A DNA stretch of 64,000 bases from Actinopolyspora lacussalsi (GTDB taxonomy: Bacteria > Actinomycetota > Actinomycetes > Mycobacteriales > Pseudonocardiaceae): positions 1,125,501 to 1,189,500 of the forward strand of contig JAURUC010000001.1 in NCBI GenBank assembly GCA_030803735.1. Direction: 5' to 3'. Within the stretch, counting starts at the first letter, position 1, and each line of letters begins with the position of its first letter. Below are positions 41,742-50,724 of the stretch, in pieces. Under the pieces are notes generated by a model that searched no databases, was not told the origin of the DNA, and was given only the letters and a program-made list of their open reading frames with translations. Both the position numbers and the translations under genes were made by a program.

Positions 41742-44700
41742 GTGCCACCGTTATTACGTAGAGCGTTAGCGGCGACATTCAGCACGATACTTCTCGTCGG
41801 AACCATGATCGCGTTCGGCGCGCCCGCCGCCGCCCGGTCCGACGACTCCACGACCGCCGCGAACAACACCGAATCCGCGGCGGATGTCACCCCGAAGCAC
41901 CAGGAATTCAACGTACTGGTGTTCTCGAAGACCGCCGGTTACCGACACGGTTCCATCCCGGCCGGAATCGAGGCGGTGAAAGAGCTCGGCAACGAGCACC
42001 ACTTCGGAGTGACCGCTACCGAGGACGCCTCGGCCTTCACCTACGACAACCTCAAGCAGTACGAAGCGGTCGTGTGGTTGTCCACCACCGGTGACGTGCT
42101 CAACGGGGCGCAACAGGCGGCCTTCGAGAAGTACATCAACAACGGCGGCGGTTACGCCGGTGTGCACGCGGCGGCGGACACGGAGTACGACTGGTCGTTC
42201 TACGGCGACCTCGTCGGGGCCTACTTCGACTCGCACCCGGCCGTTCAGGAAGCCACCGTCAACGTCACCGACTCCGAGCACCCCTCCACCTCCCATCTAC
42301 CGACGGAATGGAATCGCACCGACGAGTGGTACAACTACTCGCCCAATCCGCGCGAAGACGTGCACGTGTTGAGCACGCTGGACGAGTCCACCTACGACGG
42401 TGGCTCGATGGGCGAGGACCACCCGATCAGCTGGTGTCAGCCCTATCAGGGTGGCCGTTCCTGGTACACGGGAATGGGACACACCACCGAGTCCTTCTCG
42501 AACCAGAACTTCCTGGACCATCTCGCGGGTGGTATTCGGACCGCGGCGGGCGCCGTCTCGGCCGACTGCGGCGAGGCCGCAGCGGAGGGGACTCTCAACC
42601 AGGTGACACTGGCGAAAACGGCCGACGAGGTCGGCGAGCCCATGGGCATGGCGGTACTGCCGAACGGTGATGTGCTGCACAGCGAACGCCAGGGCACGCT
42701 GTACTACACCACCGCGTCCGGCAACACCGAAGTGGCTGGCGACATCCCCGTCTACACCCACGACGAGGAAGGTCTGCAGTCGCTGGCGATCGACCCGAAC
42801 TTCGAGCAGAACCGGTGGGTCTACCTCTATTACGCTCCCCCGTTGAACACTCCCTCGGGAGATGCCCCCGCGACTGCCGACGATCCGGCGACGTTCGAGG
42901 AGTGGCAGGGGTACAACCAGCTGTCGCGTTTCAAACTCGCTCAGGACGGCTCCCTGGACATGACCAGCGAGCAGCAGATCATGCGGGTGGACGCCACCCG
43001 CGGCATGTGCTGTCACGTGGGCGGGGACATCGCCTTCGGCCCCGAGGGCTCGCTGTATCTGTCCACCGGGGACGATTCGAACCCGTTCCAGTCGAGCGGT
43101 TACACCCCGATCGACGAACGTGGCAACCGCAACCCGGCATTCGACGCGCAGCGCACCTCGAGTAACACCAATGACCTGCGTGGCAAGGTGCTGCGGATCG
43201 ACGTCGCACCGGACGGTTCGTACAGCGTCCCGCAGGACAACCTGTTCGCCGGGGACAACAGCGACAAGACCCGCGACGAGATCTACGCGATGGGTTTCCG
43301 CAACCCCTACCGGATCTCGGTCGATCAGCGGACCGGCACTGTCTACGTGGGCAACTACGGTCCCGACGCCGCAACCGCCGATCCGCAACGCGGCCCGGCG
43401 GGCATAGTGGAGTACGAACGGGTCACCGAGCCCGGCAATCACGGTTGGCCGTACTGCGTGGGCGACAACAAGGCCTACCACGACTACGACTTCGCCACCG
43501 GTAACTCCAACGGCGAGTTCGACTGCGCCAATCCGGTCAACGACTCCCCCAACAACGACGGACTCACGGAACTTCCCACCGCGAAGCCCGCGTGGTTGCC
43601 CTACAATGACGACTCGGTTCCCGAGCTCGGCTCGGGCAGCGAGTCACCCATGGGCGGACCGGTCTACAACTACGACGCCGACAACCCCTCCACCACGAAA
43701 CTGCCGGCCTCCTACGACGGCAAGTTCTTCGCCTACGAGTGGGGACGAGGCTGGATCAAGACGATCACTCCGGACTCGAACGGTCAGCCGTCGCGGATCG
43801 AGGACTTCTTCTCCTCGATGACATTGACCCGTCCGATGGACATCGAGTTCGGTCCGAACGGCTCGCTGTACGTACTCGACTACGGCAGTGGGTACTTCGG
43901 CGGCGCCGAGGACTCGGCCGTGTACCGGATCGACTACACCCGTGACGGACGAGCCCCCACCGCACAGATCTCGGCCGAACCGACGAACGGTCAGGCGCCG
44001 TTGGAGGTCGACTTCTCGTCGAAGGGATCCTCGGATCCGGACCAGGGTGACTCGCTGAGCTACGCGTGGGACTTCGACGGGGACGGGCAGACCGACAGCA
44101 CCGAAACCAACCCCACGCACACCTACACCTCGGACGGCGAGCACACCGCCACGCTGACCGTCACCGACCAGACCGGCAAAACCGGTTCGGCCAGTGAAAC
44201 CGTGGTGGTGGGCAACACCGCTCCCAACGTGACGTTCCAACGGCCCACGGCGGGCAAGGTGTTCGAGTTCGGGGACACGGTCAACTACGAGGTCTCGGTC
44301 ACCGATCCGGACGGCACGGCGGTCGACTGCTCGAAGGTGCACGTGGAGTACATCCTGGGCCACTCCACCGGCAACGACTCGCACGGGCACCCGTTGAGCG
44401 AGGCCAACGGCTGCAGCGGGACTATCGAAACCTCCAACACGGACGGCCACCAGGGCGCCGACATCTACGGTGTGCTCAACGCCAGCTACACCGACACCTC
44501 GCCCACCGAGCAGGCGCCCGACCTGACCGGTTCCGCCGAGATCATCATGCAGCCCGCGAGCAAGCAGGCGGAGTTCTTCGAAGACAGCGACGGCGTGCAG
44601 CTCGTGGAGGACAGTGCGGGTGCCGAGGCCGGCGCCAGGGTCGGGCACATCCAGTCGGGTGACTGGATCTCGTTCACTCCGTACAACCTCGATGGGATTC

Positions 44701-46082
44701 GCTCGGCCACGTTCCGGGTCTCCTCGGGCGGTCCGGGTGGCACGATCGAGGTGCGTTCCGGTGCACCGGACGGACCGGTGGTGGCCACCGCCGATGTACC
44801 CAACACCGGCGGTTGGAGCACCTACACCGACGTCGGCCCCGTTCCGGTGACCGATCCGGGTGGCTCGAACGAGCTGTTCCTGGTGTTCACGGGCAGCGGT
44901 TCGGGTGGTCTGTTCGACGTGGACTCGATGCACCTGAGCCCCGATGCCGCGCCGAACTGCGAACCGGTGCAACCAGAGCAGGGCTACACCAGTCTGTTCG
45001 ACGGCACCGCGGCCAGCATGAACGGCTGGAAACAGGCCGGTCCCGGCGGATTCGAGCACACCGCGAACTGCACGTTGCGCTCCACCGGCGGCATGGGACT
45101 GTACTGGCTGGGTGACCGGCAGTTCACGGCGCCCTATTCGCTGAAGCTCGACTGGAAGCTGTCCGACCAGGACAACTCCGGGGTGTTCGTCGGCTTTCCC
45201 GACCCGGGCGACGATCCCTGGTCGGCCGTCAACAACGGGGAGGAGATCCAGATAGACCCCACCGACGCCCCGGAGAACCAGACAGGGGCGATCTATGACG
45301 AACAGGCTCCCGACCAGGAGAAACGCGACGCCGCGTTGAACCCGGCCGGTGAGTGGAACACCTACGAGATCGTCGTGACCGAAGAGTCGATCACCGTCCA
45401 CCTCAACGGTGCGCGGATCACCCACTGGGTCGACGACGACCAGAACGTCGATCTGAGCAACGGTCACATCGGGCTGCAGAACCACAGTGACGAGGACACG
45501 GTCGCCTTCCGCAACGTCCGTGTCGACGAGGGCATCGACGTGACCGCGCCGAAGGTATCGGCCGTTCCCTCCCCCGCCGATCCCAACGGTGATCCGCACG
45601 GCGAGTACGCGGGAACCTACAACACTCCCGTGAGCGTCACCCTGGAGTCCTCGGACAGCGGGTCCGGGGTGGCGACCGTGGAGTACCGCCTGGACGAGCA
45701 GGGCTGGACCGACTACGCGGAACCGGTGACCGTGCGGGGAGCGGGCGAGCACACCGTGCGGTACCGGGCCACGGACGAGGCGGGTAACACGTCGAAGGTG
45801 GGCACGTTCAACCTCGAGATCAGGCCCGACTCCTGTCCTGGTTCGGACCTGCGGAAAACCGTGGTGATCGGCTCCGACGACACCGGCGTCACCAACAGGG
45901 ACTCCGGGAACGGTTGCACGATCAACGACCTGATCGACGAACAGGCCGGCTACGACGATCACGGGCGGTTCGTGTCCCACGTGGATCGGGTGACGAACGA
46001 GCTGCTGGCGGACGATGTCATCTCCGGACGTGACAAGGGTCGGATCATGAGCGCCGCCGGGCGTTCCGACATCGGCGAGTGA
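41742..46082 (+). CDS. Giant secreted ThuA / PQQ-dehydrogenase-like / PKD / CBM-like / DUF1080 protein
   Basis: A 1446-residue secreted protein. The signal peptide is at residues ~1-33. A ThuA glutamine-amidotransferase-like domain follows at ~56-270 (FNVLVFSKTAGYRHGSI, GGGYAGVHAAADTEYDW). Next is a glucose/sorbosone-dehydrogenase-type beta-propeller at ~285-733 (GMAVLPNGDVLHSERQG, GMCCHVGGDIAFGPEGSLY, MGFRNPYRISVDQRTG, DIEFGPNGSLYVLDYGSG). A PKD domain at ~740-825 (YAWDFDGDGQ), a CBM6-like beta domain at ~940-1067, a DUF1080 / 3-keto-disaccharide-hydrolase domain at ~1080-1265 (YTSLFDGTAASMNGWKQ, DNSGVFVGFPDPGDD) and an Ig-like domain at ~1267-1363 complete it. It probably oxidises and/or cleaves sugars outside the cell. 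GTG at 41742 was chosen for its GGGAG site; ATG at 41718 is an alternative. Very acidic. Confidence 0.88.
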   Translation: MPPLLRRALAATFSTILLVGTMIAFGAPAAARSDDSTTAANNTESAADVTPKHQEFNVLVFSKTAGYRHGSIPAGIEAVKELGNEHHFGVTATEDASAFTYDNLKQYEAVVWLSTTGDVLNGAQQAAFEKYINNGGGYAGVHAAADTEYDWSFYGDLVGAYFDSHPAVQEATVNVTDSEHPSTSHLPTEWNRTDEWYNYSPNPREDVHVLSTLDESTYDGGSMGEDHPISWCQPYQGGRSWYTGMGHTTESFSNQNFLDHLAGGIRTAAGAVSADCGEAAAEGTLNQVTLAKTADEVGEPMGMAVLPNGDVLHSERQGTLYYTTASGNTEVAGDIPVYTHDEEGLQSLAIDPNFEQNRWVYLYYAPPLNTPSGDAPATADDPATFEEWQGYNQLSRFKLAQDGSLDMTSEQQIMRVDATRGMCCHVGGDIAFGPEGSLYLSTGDDSNPFQSSGYTPIDERGNRNPAFDAQRTSSNTNDLRGKVLRIDVAPDGSYSVPQDNLFAGDNSDKTRDEIYAMGFRNPYRISVDQRTGTVYVGNYGPDAATADPQRGPAGIVEYERVTEPGNHGWPYCVGDNKAYHDYDFATGNSNGEFDCANPVNDSPNNDGLTELPTAKPAWLPYNDDSVPELGSGSESPMGGPVYNYDADNPSTTKLPASYDGKFFAYEWGRGWIKTITPDSNGQPSRIEDFFSSMTLTRPMDIEFGPNGSLYVLDYGSGYFGGAEDSAVYRIDYTRDGRAPTAQISAEPTNGQAPLEVDFSSKGSSDPDQGDSLSYAWDFDGDGQTDSTETNPTHTYTSDGEHTATLTVTDQTGKTGSASETVVVGNTAPNVTFQRPTAGKVFEFGDTVNYEVSVTDPDGTAVDCSKVHVEYILGHSTGNDSHGHPLSEANGCSGTIETSNTDGHQGADIYGVLNASYTDTSPTEQAPDLTGSAEIIMQPASKQAEFFEDSDGVQLVEDSAGAEAGARVGHIQSGDWISFTPYNLDGIRSATFRVSSGGPGGTIEVRSGAPDGPVVATADVPNTGGWSTYTDVGPVPVTDPGGSNELFLVFTGSGSGGLFDVDSMHLSPDAAPNCEPVQPEQGYTSLFDGTAASMNGWKQAGPGGFEHTANCTLRSTGGMGLYWLGDRQFTAPYSLKLDWKLSDQDNSGVFVGFPDPGDDPWSAVNNGEEIQIDPTDAPENQTGAIYDEQAPDQEKRDAALNPAGEWNTYEIVVTEESITVHLNGARITHWVDDDQNVDLSNGHIGLQNHSDEDTVAFRNVRVDEGIDVTAPKVSAVPSPADPNGDPHGEYAGTYNTPVSVTLESSDSGSGVATVEYRLDEQGWTDYAEPVTVRGAGEHTVRYRATDEAGNTSKVGTFNLEIRPDSCPGSDLRKTVVIGSDDTGVTNRDSGNGCTINDLIDEQAGYDDHGRFVSHVDRVTNELLADDVISGRDKGRIMSAAGRSDIGE

Positions 46083-46086
46083 GTTC

Positions 46087-46121
46087 CGGTCCCGGTCTCG
46101 CACCGCGCGGGACCGGGACCG
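46087..46121 (+). terminator. Hairpin after the ThuA multidomain gene
   Basis: Perfect 11-bp stem (46087-46097 with 46111-46121), 13-nt loop, 5 nt after the stop codon. No T-run. It separates the giant gene from the Ebo-type operon, which may therefore have its own promoter in 46122-46219. Confidence 0.6.
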
Positions 46122-46219
46122 TGCCACCTGGCGAGTTCCGCCGCCGGACGGATGTTGCCGCACCCGTCCGGCGGTCGGGGCGTGCCGAACGGATCGAGGC
46201 GAACGAGGAGGGCCGTCCA

Positions 46220-47404
46220 TTGACGAGTCCCGACAGCGACGGACGTACCGGGGTCTGGCTCATCGGCGCCCGGGGATCGGTCGCGACCACGGCGATCACG
46301 GGCGCGGCGGCACTGCGCGACCGGCTGATTCCCCCCACCGGCTGCGTCACCGAATCACCGGAACTCATGGACCCCGCGATGCCCGGATTCGACCGACTGG
46401 TGTTCGCCGGGCACGACATCACCGACACGCCGCTACCGAAGCGGGCCGAGCAACTCGAGGCGGGGGGCGTGCTGCCGCGCGGACTGCGCGAACTGGTTCA
46501 CACCGATCTCACGGCCGCGGACAACCGGATCCGGCCCGGCATCGGTACCGCGGACGAACGCCACGACCAACTGGAAGCGGCCGAACGGCTGACCCAACAG
46601 CTGTGTTCCTTCCGGGAGTTGTACGCGCTGTCGCGCGTCGTGGTGATCAATGTGGCCGCCACCGAAGCCCACCCACCGTCCCGGCGGGAACACGCCGACC
46701 TCGAAGAGCTGGAGAACGGCCTGCGGCATCCCGATCCGGCCGAAGGAGGACCACTTCCGCCGAGCTCGCTCTACGCCTACGCGGCCCTGCGAGCGGGCTG
46801 TCCGTACGCCGACTTCACGCCCTCCGTCGGAGCTCGGTTACCAGCGCTGGATCAGCTGGCCGCGGAACAACGGGTGCCATACGCGGGCAGCGACGGCAAA
46901 ACCGGCGAGACACTTGTCAAAAGTGCGCTGCTGCCGATGTTCTCCAGCCGCGCGCTACACGTCCGGTCCTGGTCCGGCACCAACCTGCTCGGCGGCGGTG
47001 ACGGACGCAACCTCGCCGACCCGAACAACGTGACCAGCAAAACCACCTCGAAACAACGTGCCATCGGCGAGTCGCTGGGGCATCCGGTCGACGGGGACGT
47101 GCACATCGACTACGTCCCCGCTCTCGGCGAATGGAAAACCGCCTGGGACCACATATCCTTCGAGGGGTTTCTCGGCAACGGCATGAGCATGCAGTTCACC
47201 TGGCAGGGCTGCGACTCCGCCCTGGCCGCACCTCTCGTACTCGACCTGGCCAGGCTGCTGGCACGGGCACACGAACGCGGGCACTACGGTCCGCTCCCCC
47301 AGCTCGGCTTCTTCTTCAAGGATCCGGTGGCCTCGGAAGAGCATCGGTTGGTGGCCCAGTTCGAAGCGCTGCGTTCCTTCGTCGAACGACTCAAGGAGGG
47401 ATGA
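46220..47404 (+). CDS. Inositol-3-phosphate synthase family cyclase (first gene of Ebo-type operon)
   Basis: A 394-residue NAD-dependent sugar-phosphate cyclase of the myo-inositol-1-phosphate synthase family. GVWLIGARGSVATTAITGAAAL is the NAD-binding fold; VVVINVAATE, YADFTPSVGA, YAGSDGKTGETLVKSALLPMF and SWSGTNLLGGGDGRNLADP, SKTTSKQRAIG and HIDYVPALGEWKTAWDHISFEGF are the conserved MIPS blocks with the catalytic Lys residues. It would make a cyclitol phosphate from a hexose phosphate, but it is a divergent paralogue, not clearly the housekeeping Ino1. TTG at 46220 is the start, after GAGGAGGG. Its stop overlaps the UbiA start. Confidence 0.88.
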   Translation: MTSPDSDGRTGVWLIGARGSVATTAITGAAALRDRLIPPTGCVTESPELMDPAMPGFDRLVFAGHDITDTPLPKRAEQLEAGGVLPRGLRELVHTDLTAADNRIRPGIGTADERHDQLEAAERLTQQLCSFRELYALSRVVVINVAATEAHPPSRREHADLEELENGLRHPDPAEGGPLPPSSLYAYAALRAGCPYADFTPSVGARLPALDQLAAEQRVPYAGSDGKTGETLVKSALLPMFSSRALHVRSWSGTNLLGGGDGRNLADPNNVTSKTTSKQRAIGESLGHPVDGDVHIDYVPALGEWKTAWDHISFEGFLGNGMSMQFTWQGCDSALAAPLVLDLARLLARAHERGHYGPLPQLGFFFKDPVASEEHRLVAQFEALRSFVERLKEG

Positions 47405-48291
47405 CAGTGCGAATTCGGACACTGGTGGAACTCGTACGCGCTCCGGCCGCGCTGTCCGTGCCCGGCGACGTAGCGGCCGGATCCGCCGCACGACGCCCGT
47501 CCAGTCAGACGACGATGCTGATGTTGTCCTCGTGCTTGTTGTACTGGGCGGGCATGGCGCTCAACGACTACGCCGACCGGGAGGTCGACGCGGCTGAGCG
47601 ACCGGCGAGGCCGATCCCGTCCGGCCGGGTTCCGCCCGGGCTCGCGCTGGGCCTGGCGATCTCGTTCACCGGCTTGGCCACGACGATCGCCGCGCTCTCC
47701 TGCGGCAGGCGAACCCTGCGCGTCACCGTACCGCTGGCGGGCACGGTCTGGGGCTACAACATGGGATTGAAACGGATTCCGGCCGGTCCAGCCACGATGG
47801 CCGCCGCGCGCGCACTCGACGTGCTGCACGGCGCCGGCCCCGGTGGTTTCCGCGACGCGGCACCGGCGGCCGCCGCCATCGGTGCGCACACCTACGGCGT
47901 CAGCACGGTGGGGCGTGCGGAGGTCAGCGGAGCGTCCCGACGGGTTCCCGGGGCCGCGTTGACGATGACGACCACGATCGTCTCAACGCTTCTCCCCCGA
48001 GCGATCCGGATGACCGCGGTAAGAGGTCCGGAATCGCGGCACCGCCTCGTCGGGGCCACGATGTCGGCGGCACTGGCCGTCTACGTGGGCACGACCGGGA
48101 CGGCTCAGTTGAAAGCTCTCCGCGACCCGAGCCCGGCACGACTGCGACAAGCCACCAGTGCCGGAATTCTCGGGATGATCCCGCTGCAAGCGGCGCTGAC
48201 CGCGGGGGGAGGAGCTCCACGGCGGGCGGCCACCGTCCTGACGCTTTTCCCGATCGCGCGACGACTCTTCGGACGGGTGTCACCGACATGA
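47401..48291 (+). CDS. UbiA-type prenyltransferase (EboC-like)
   Basis: A 296-residue integral membrane protein with about eight helices. YWAGMALNDYADREVDAAERPARPIPSGRV is the UbiA Asp-rich motif NDxxDxxxD followed by the RP-x-PSG signature, binding Mg2+ and a prenyl diphosphate. A second Asp-type motif is altered (RALDVLHGAG). SCO-type EboC proteins belong to this family. It likely attaches an isoprenoid to the cyclitol product or acts as a lipid-carrier enzyme in the membrane. Overlaps both neighbours by 4 nt; AAGGAGGG lies at the start, so GTG at 47407 is a possible alternative. Confidence 0.85.
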   Translation: MTVRIRTLVELVRAPAALSVPGDVAAGSAARRPSSQTTMLMLSSCLLYWAGMALNDYADREVDAAERPARPIPSGRVPPGLALGLAISFTGLATTIAALSCGRRTLRVTVPLAGTVWGYNMGLKRIPAGPATMAAARALDVLHGAGPGGFRDAAPAAAAIGAHTYGVSTVGRAEVSGASRRVPGAALTMTTTIVSTLLPRAIRMTAVRGPESRHRLVGATMSAALAVYVGTTGTAQLKALRDPSPARLRQATSAGILGMIPLQAALTAGGGAPRRAATVLTLFPIARRLFGRVSPT

Positions 48292-49196
48292 GTGAAATCG
48301 GTTCCTTCCCCACAAACGCGACGGCGCTGCCGAAACACTCCGGCTCCGAGCGGACACTACGTTTCGGATACGGCACGAACGGATTCGACAACCACCGGCT
48401 GACGGATTCGCTGGAGATCCTGGCCGAGCAGGGCTACGACGGAGTCGCGGTAACACTCGATCACGACCATCTCGATCCGTTTCACCCTGACGTGGCCGAA
48501 CACACCGCGCGGTTAAGACGAGATCTGGAACGACTGGAACTCGACGCGGTGGTGGAAACGGGCGCGCGCTATCTGCTCGATCCGCGACACAAGCACCATC
48601 CGACGCTGCTGTCGGAACCCGGCCGAGCACTGCGTCTCGACCTGCTGCACCGTGCGGTACACATCGCGGCGCAACTGCGGGCCGGGGTCGTCTCGTTCTG
48701 GAGCGGCACGAAGCCCTACCACCTCGACGACGAAACGGCGTGGTCGCTGCTGGTCGAAGGTTGTTCGGAGGTTCTCGACACCGCTGCCGAGTACGGCGTG
48801 AAGCTGGGGTTCGAGCCGGAACCCGGCATGTTCGTCCAGGACCTGGACGGTTTCGAACAGCTGGCGGCGAAGTTGAACCACCCCGAGCTGTTCGGGGTGA
48901 CGCTGGACATCGGGCACTGCCGCTGTCTGGAACCCGTGGACGTACCGGCGTGCGTACGCCGTGCCGGCCCGGACCTGGTCAACGTCCAGATCGACGACAT
49001 GCGACGTGGCGTGCACGAACACCTGGAGTTCGGCGAGGGCGACATCGATTTCCCACCGGTGATGGACGCGCTGCGCGAGGTGGGCTACCGCGGTCTGGTC
49101 TCCGTGGAACTACCCCGACACAGCCACGCCGCGCCCGCCGTGGCACAGCGCTCGCTGCGTTTTCTTCGGCAGGCAGCCACGGAGGTGACAGCATGA
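48288..49196 (+). CDS. Xylose-isomerase-like TIM-barrel protein in the Ebo-type operon
   Basis: A 302-residue cytoplasmic sugar-phosphate isomerase/epimerase-type protein. LRFGYGTNGFDNHRLTDSLEILAEQGYDGVAVTLDHDHLDPF begins the barrel; VVSFWSGTKPYHLDDETAW, GVKLGFEPEPGMFVQDLDGF (Glu ligand), GVTLDIGHCRCLEP (Asp/His ligands), VNVQIDDMRRGVHEHLEFGEGDIDF and GLVSVELPRHSHAAPAVA complete it. The conserved Glu-Asp-His-Glu set suggests a divalent metal site and an isomerisation or epimerisation of a sugar or cyclitol. 4-nt overlaps on both sides. Confidence 0.85.
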   Translation: MSEIGSFPTNATALPKHSGSERTLRFGYGTNGFDNHRLTDSLEILAEQGYDGVAVTLDHDHLDPFHPDVAEHTARLRRDLERLELDAVVETGARYLLDPRHKHHPTLLSEPGRALRLDLLHRAVHIAAQLRAGVVSFWSGTKPYHLDDETAWSLLVEGCSEVLDTAAEYGVKLGFEPEPGMFVQDLDGFEQLAAKLNHPELFGVTLDIGHCRCLEPVDVPACVRRAGPDLVNVQIDDMRRGVHEHLEFGEGDIDFPPVMDALREVGYRGLVSVELPRHSHAAPAVAQRSLRFLRQAATEVTA

Positions 49197-49864
49197 CCGC
49201 TCCGAATCCGGCCGAACTGCGTGCCGCGCTCGACGAGCGGATCGACGAGACCGCGGGACGCTGGTTGGACGAGGCACTGACGGACATCGCCACGGAGGTA
49301 CGTGCGATCGGCACGCTCTTTCCGGCAGCGGGCAGGAAATGCGGTCGTGGCCCGCTCGTCGACGATGCGGCCGAGTCCGGAACACTGCGGAACTGGAACA
49401 GCGAGGACGCGGTGCGCGCGTTGCTGCTGACGGCGCTGCCGTCGACGGGTGCCGAGCTGGGAACGGAGATCAGCGCGCTGTACCGGTACGGCGATGCCGC
49501 GGAGAAACGCGGCGTACTGCGAGGTGCGGGTGTGCTCCGGGAGGAACCGGAGCTGGTGGATGCCGGGCTGCCGTTGGTACGGGACGCGTTGCGCAGCAAC
49601 GACACCGGCCTGATCGCAGCGGGAATGGCCGAGTTCGGCGCCCGTCATCTCGACGCACCCGCTTACCGGCAGGGCGTGCTCAAGTGCGTGTTCCTCGGAA
49701 TTCCACTACGGGACGTCTCCGGAGTGCGGGAACGTGCCGACGCCGAGCTGGCACGCATGCTCACCGACTACGCCAGGGAGCGCAGCGCGGCAGGACGGGA
49801 GATACCCAACGACGTGTGGCTGGTCGTGGACCCGGCACAACCCCACCCCGCCGAGGAGGCATGA
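49193..49864 (+). CDS. eboA: EboA domain-containing protein
   Basis: A 223-residue soluble, mostly helical protein of the EboA family: RWLDEALTDIATEVRAIGTLFPAAGRKCGRGPL, AVRALLLTALPSTGAELGTEISALYRYGDAAEKRGVLRGAGVL, GLPLVRDALRSNDTGLIAAGMAEFGARHLDAPAYRQGVLKCVFLGIPL. EboA has no known enzymatic activity. In cyanobacteria the ebo genes are required to export the scytonemin precursor to the periplasm, and homologues occur in eustigmatophyte plastids and Pseudomonas (edge-biofilm cluster). The start at 49193 has GGAGGTGACAGC upstream. Confidence 0.85.
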   Translation: MTAPNPAELRAALDERIDETAGRWLDEALTDIATEVRAIGTLFPAAGRKCGRGPLVDDAAESGTLRNWNSEDAVRALLLTALPSTGAELGTEISALYRYGDAAEKRGVLRGAGVLREEPELVDAGLPLVRDALRSNDTGLIAAGMAEFGARHLDAPAYRQGVLKCVFLGIPLRDVSGVRERADAELARMLTDYARERSAAGREIPNDVWLVVDPAQPHPAEEA

Positions 49865-50724
49865 TGCGCATTTTCGACCCGCACATCCACATGAGCTCGC
49901 GGACCACGAACGACTACGACGCGATGTACCGGGCAGGAGTGAGGGCCCTGGTCGAGCCTTCCTTCTGGGTGGGGCAGCCACGCACCTCGGTGGGAACCTT
50001 CGTGGACTACTTCGACGGCCTGATCGGATGGGAACCGTTCCGGGCTTCGCAGTACGGTATCGCGCATCACTGCACCATCGGTCTCAATCCGAAGGAGGCC
50101 AACGACCCCAGATGCCGTGACGTACTGGAGGTACTACCCCGTTACCTGGCCAAGGACGGCGTGGTGGCGGTGGGCGAGCTCGGTTACGACGCCATGACCG
50201 CCGAGGAGGACGATGCCTTCGCCGCTCAGCTGGAACTGGCCGCCGAGCACGAGTTACCGGTGCTCGTACACACCCCGCACCGGGACAAGGAGGCCGGGAC
50301 GCGGCGCAGCCTCGATGTGATCCGGGAGTCCGGCATCCCCGTCGAACGTGTCGTCGTCGATCACCTCAACGAGGTGACCGTCGAAGCCGTGGCGGAATCG
50401 GGCTGCTGGATGGGGTTTTCGATCTATCCGGACACCAAGATGGACGAGGACCGGATGGTTCGGATAATGCGCGGGTACGGCGTGGAACGGATGCTGGTCA
50501 ATTCGGCGGCCGACTGGGGCAAGAGCGATCCGCTGAAAACGAGCAAAACCGCGCACGCGATGCTGGCCGCCGGTTTCGAACCGGCCGCGGTTGACACTGT
50601 TTTCTGGTCGAACCCGGTCGGATTCTACGGGCAGAGTGGTCGACTGCGCACGGAGACATCCACGCTCGGGGACGGTGACGGCACCACTTTCGCGGGAAAC
50701 TCCATCGAACGCGGGAAACGGTGA
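49861..50724 (+). CDS. eboB: TatD family metal-dependent hydrolase (EboB-like)
   Basis: A 287-residue TIM-barrel hydrolase of the TatD type. FDPHIHMSSRTTNDYDAMYRAG has the HxH ligands, GVVAVGELGYDAMTAEEDDAFAAQLELAAEHELPVLVHTPHRDKEAG the Glu and His ligands, VVDHLNEVTVEAVAESGCWMGFSIYPDTKMDEDRMV the next His, and LVNSAADWGKSDPLKTSKTA the catalytic Asp. It is EboB by context. Role in the pathway unknown; hydrolysis of a phosphate-ester or amide intermediate is possible. 4-nt overlaps with eboA and eboE. Confidence 0.88.
   Translation: MMRIFDPHIHMSSRTTNDYDAMYRAGVRALVEPSFWVGQPRTSVGTFVDYFDGLIGWEPFRASQYGIAHHCTIGLNPKEANDPRCRDVLEVLPRYLAKDGVVAVGELGYDAMTAEEDDAFAAQLELAAEHELPVLVHTPHRDKEAGTRRSLDVIRESGIPVERVVVDHLNEVTVEAVAESGCWMGFSIYPDTKMDEDRMVRIMRGYGVERMLVNSAADWGKSDPLKTSKTAHAMLAAGFEPAAVDTVFWSNPVGFYGQSGRLRTETSTLGDGDGTTFAGNSIERGKR

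Noticed and set aside
43644..46220. 858-codon minus-strand open frame
   Set aside because: Antisense to the ThuA multidomain gene; Val/Gly/Arg/His-rich without any family motif.
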